DNA of 64,000 bases from a candidate division LCP-89 bacterium B3_LCP (lineage in GTDB: Bacteria > Electryoneota > B3-LCP): positions 505,365-569,364 of the forward strand of contig NJBN01000001.1 in assembly GCA_005223185.1 (NCBI GenBank). The letters run 5' to 3'. Position numbers and translations under genes: made by a program. The notes beneath the pieces are model-generated. The model saw nothing but the letters and a program-made list of their open reading frames with translations. It was not told where the DNA came from and did no database searches. Below, piece by piece: positions 63,218 to 64,000 of this stretch. Position 1 is the stretch's first letter. Each line of letters begins with the position of its first letter.

Positions 63218-64000
63218 ATGTTCGATGTAGAAGAAAAAGAAATTAGTTCTGAAGAAAAAGCGCAACCAAGGGGTCGCAGACTTATTGACCGCTACAAGAA
63301 GAACTACGCCATTCCATCCGAAGCTCCAGTTACTGAGGAAATGGTTCTGGATCACTGGGAATTGGAAAAGAACCTGACTGAAGAATTGTTAGCGTCCGAT
63401 TCGGAAAACCGCTGGGAAGTATTTGACCGCTGCTATACTGAACTCTACAGTCAGATCGAATGGCTGAACCGCTATGTGGATAAAGATGACAGCCGTGACT
63501 ATGAGGTGCGTTTTAGTAACTGGCTTCACGTAATCGGTGAACCTCCGCAAAAAATCTACGAAGTCGGCTCCGGCAAAGCCGGTTTGATCAGTTTCCTGGC
63601 GCAGAGAGGTTTCGAATGTAAAGCTACTGAAGTAACAATCGAGCGCGGACAGAGCTATGCGGACGTCATCCCCAACCTGCACTGGGGTATTTCCGATGGT
63701 ATCCATTTAGGAGAATTCGAGCCAGCGGGACAATACGAAGTGGTTATCTCCAATCAGGTGATTGAACATCTGCATCCGGATGACGTGCGTAAACATTTCA
63801 TAGGATCATACGCGATCTTAAAAAAAGGTGGAAGATATATATTCAGCGTACCACACCAGTGCGCGGGGCCTGCTGACATATCGTCAATATTCGGATGCAA
63901 TGAACCTCGCGGTATGCATCTGCATGAATACACCTACGGTGAACTAGCAAATATCTGTAAAGATGCAGGCTTCAGCGATATTTCGGCAGTTTTATCACTG
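63218..64000 (+). CDS. Class I SAM-dependent methyltransferase, partial at window end
   Basis: Runs off the right edge; 261 residues visible from ATG 63218. A GTG at 63143 keeps the same frame and could add 25 residues (KTPSNARLYEFQLKKKSS) but overlaps the glycosyltransferase, so the start is uncertain. The SAM motif I is IYEVGSGKAGLISFLAQRGF, and the post-motif region YEVVISNQVIEHLHPDD is typical of class I fold methyltransferases that modify sugars or lipids. Part of the envelope glycan cluster. Target unknown. Confidence 0.78.
   Translation, partial: MFDVEEKEISSEEKAQPRGRRLIDRYKKNYAIPSEAPVTEEMVLDHWELEKNLTEELLASDSENRWEVFDRCYTELYSQIEWLNRYVDKDDSRDYEVRFSNWLHVIGEPPQKIYEVGSGKAGLISFLAQRGFECKATEVTIERGQSYADVIPNLHWGISDGIHLGEFEPAGQYEVVISNQVIEHLHPDDVRKHFIGSYAILKKGGRYIFSVPHQCAGPADISSIFGCNEPRGMHLHEYTYGELANICKDAGFSDISAVLSL

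Noticed and set aside
1-64000. CRISPR arrays, rRNA, tRNA, transposases or a phage
   Set aside because: No regularly spaced repeats, no cloverleaf or rRNA segments and no transposase, integrase or structural phage genes were recognised by eye.

Overview
The window comes from a Gram-negative bacterium with an outer membrane. It carries lpxB and lpxK (lipid A synthesis), a predicted outer-membrane barrel, and several secreted proteins that end in the 'PNPFNP...SSGLYFYR...KMVLMK' type of C-terminal sorting domain used by type IX-like secretion in the Fibrobacteres-Chlorobi-Bacteroidetes (FCB) superphylum. Gld-type ABC genes, a parallel beta-helix lipoprotein and a lamin-tail surface protein also fit that group. 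Catabolism looks ferredoxin-based: KorABCD, NfnAB and IorA, with acetate kinase making ATP. I place it as an anaerobic or facultative member of an FCB-related candidate phylum; the exact lineage cannot be read from the window.

Layout. 1-13123 (all minus): a 15-gene co-directional energy-metabolism block reading COG2403 GTPase, arcC, sucC, a STAS-HATPase regulator (frameshifted), a DUF4325 protein, sucD, korD-A-B-C, ndk, a 3-hydroxyacyl-CoA dehydrogenase, ackA, nfnA and nfnB (cut by the window edge). 13250-19574 (minus): a lipid A block with a Gfo/Idh/MocA dehydrogenase, an ICMT-like methyltransferase, lpxB, a DUF374 acyltransferase, lpxK and a lamin-tail surface protein. 19762-22556 (minus): rtcB, then glgC with a small membrane protein. 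22810-28123 (plus): proline dehydrogenase, then a four-gene Gld-like ABC operon behind a clear sigma70-type promoter. 28194-33154 (minus): NADP-isocitrate dehydrogenase and aconitase, separated by a flavin oxidoreductase gene that sits between two 21-bp direct repeats. 33339-35726 (minus): an orphan substrate-binding lipoprotein and an outer-membrane protein. 36367-41582 (plus): yebC, ruvC, ruvA, ruvB, queA and a fused ispDF. 41799-50151 (minus): two giant paralogous C25 (gingipain-like) peptidases. 50442-53412: the stump of a third sorting-tail gene, an AT-rich SIR2-like gene, and selA. 53475-57303 (minus): a Cys-rich protein, three stand-alone CheY-like receivers and iorA. 57623-64000 (plus): a beta-helix lipoprotein, an AlkP-superfamily hydrolase, an O-antigen ligase/polymerase-like protein, a family 2 glycosyltransferase and a partial SAM methyltransferase, together an envelope glycan cluster.

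How the genes fit together. Aconitase, isocitrate dehydrogenase, 2-oxoglutarate:ferredoxin oxidoreductase and succinyl-CoA synthetase give a contiguous arm of the TCA cycle that could run in either direction. NfnAB couples the ferredoxin pool to NADH and NADPH. Succinyl-CoA synthetase, acetate kinase, carbamate kinase and Ndk are all phosphoryl-transfer steps that make or share nucleoside triphosphates. A STAS/HATPase plus DUF4325 pair lies between sucC and sucD and could be a partner-switching regulator of this block.

Most notable observations: the regulator pair splitting sucCD, with a single-base frameshift; the SIR2 gene abutting a decapitated sorting-tail gene; the nitronate-monooxygenase-like gene between direct repeats amid stereotyped hairpins; and the twin C25 peptidases whose last 78 residues are identical although the DNA differs only at silent sites. 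No rRNA, tRNA, CRISPR array or transposase was seen.
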